This document shows positions 63,629 to 64,000 of a DNA stretch of 64,000 nucleotides, in pieces. The translations under genes were made by a program, and so were the position numbers. Below the pieces are notes generated by a model, which searched no databases, was not told the DNA's origin, and worked only from the letters and a program-made list of their open reading frames with translations. The DNA is from Cellulomonas sp. 73-145. GTDB taxonomy: Bacteria; Actinomycetota; Actinomycetes; Actinomycetales; Cellulomonadaceae. How positions within the stretch are numbered: the stretch's first letter is position 1; every line of letters starts with the position of its first letter. The stretch spans positions 248,001-312,000 of the forward strand of contig MKTI01000013.1 of assembly GCA_001898185.1 (NCBI GenBank), given 5' to 3'.

Positions 63629-64000
63629 ATGAACGCGCACGAGGTCCCGCAGCCGAGCCCGTCGAGGATGACGCCGTTCGCCGGCCACCCGATCGTGGTC
63701 GCGATCGTGCCCGGTCAGCCGGAGCTGGTGGCGCTGACCGCCATCTCCTGGTCGCAGGCGGCCGGCAACCCGCCCCTGTACTTCGCCTACGTCGACACCA
63801 CCCGGTTCGTCCTCGAGGAGTTCCCCGACGGCACCGTGCGGCACGGCGAGGTCGACCCCGACACCGTCGACGACCGCTGGGAGGACCGGCGGATCCAGAT
63901 CGTCGAGACGTTGACCCGGGTGATGGACGGCACCGGCGTGCCGTGGGAGTTCCGGTACCTGGCCGGGCGGCCCGACCGTTCCCTGACCCACCTGGCTCGC
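63629..64000 (+). CDS. Universal stress protein family (3' end outside window)
   Basis: The first 124 codons of a UspA-fold protein cut off by the right edge. It has PIVVAIVPGQPELVALTAISWS then QAAGNPPLYFAYVDTTRF, the alpha/beta start of universal stress proteins. An acidic loop (DGTVRHGEVDPDTVDDRWED) and IVETLTRVMDGTGVPWEFRYLAGRPDRSL follow. The ATP-binding G-x2-G-x9-G(S/T) loop would lie beyond the window, so nucleotide binding cannot be judged. Confidence 0.75.
   Translation, partial: MNAHEVPQPSPSRMTPFAGHPIVVAIVPGQPELVALTAISWSQAAGNPPLYFAYVDTTRFVLEEFPDGTVRHGEVDPDTVDDRWEDRRIQIVETLTRVMDGTGVPWEFRYLAGRPDRSLTHLAR

Overview
The window comes from a very high-GC Gram-positive actinobacterium. The signs are frequent GTG starts, start codons placed directly after a -10 box, Rpf-type cell-wall proteins, a protein O-mannosyltransferase, and a SepX/GlpR-MoeA division locus. 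A Micrococcales organism of the Cellulomonas kind is my best guess; no rRNA is present to settle it. Most of the window is conserved chromosomal backbone. From memory, much of the content of 8.6-43.9 kb matches the Mycobacterium tuberculosis stretch around Rv0991c-Rv1011: ruc/fmdB, 5-FCL, glp, rimJ, glpR, pmt, rsmI, metG, tatD, rpfB, ksgA and ispE.

Layout. 0-1.2 kb: a radical SAM enzyme cut by the left edge, with an unrecognised 188-aa partner in front of it, both next to the 3' end of a tRNA-Gln; this is the most accessory-looking part. 1.4-4.5 kb: TetR, MarR and a Uup/EttA-type ABC-F ATPase. 4.6-8.5 kb: a CitA/DcuS-type two-component system divergent from a DctA dicarboxylate carrier. 8.6-16.3 kb: ispE, ksgA, two G5/DUF348 wall hydrolases of the Rpf type, tatD and metG, all on the minus strand. 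16.4-25.4 kb: a TM2 protein, an MFS exporter, amylosucrase, nicotinamidase, the divergent rsmI/pmt pair and a GH20 hexosaminidase. 25.4-36.9 kb: small membrane proteins, a DsbA/FrnE protein, a DUF222-HNH nuclease, a secreted phosphodiesterase, an aldo/keto reductase, cupin, TRIC channel, MerR, GNAT and a tRNA-Ala.

36.9-44.9 kb: the cell-division set glpR/sepX - rimJ - glp(moeA), divergent from 5-formyl-THF cyclo-ligase. A penicillin-acylase-like hydrolase, a CIRCE-controlled FmdB/Ruc-type chaperone and a SAF-domain protein follow. 44.9-51.4 kb: a small acidic protein, a 1514-aa helicase-like protein with a degenerate P-loop, an unexplained structured intergenic region and an MFS carrier. 51.5-58.5 kb: an export locus made of a YhgE/Pip protein, an MMPL pump with an ABC-like domain fused to its C-terminus, a divergent TetR with a strong palindromic operator, and a rhomboid-like protein. 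58.5-64 kb: an epimerase-like SDR, an old yellow enzyme, an OmpR/HK two-component pair with a Met/His-rich sensor loop, two small Met/Gly-rich membrane proteins, and a universal stress protein cut by the right edge.

A window-wide regulatory pattern stands out: at least 15 genes have a TAnnnT -10 box exactly 6 or 7 bases before the start codon, which predicts leaderless transcripts. No CRISPR array, insertion sequence, prophage or replication origin was seen.
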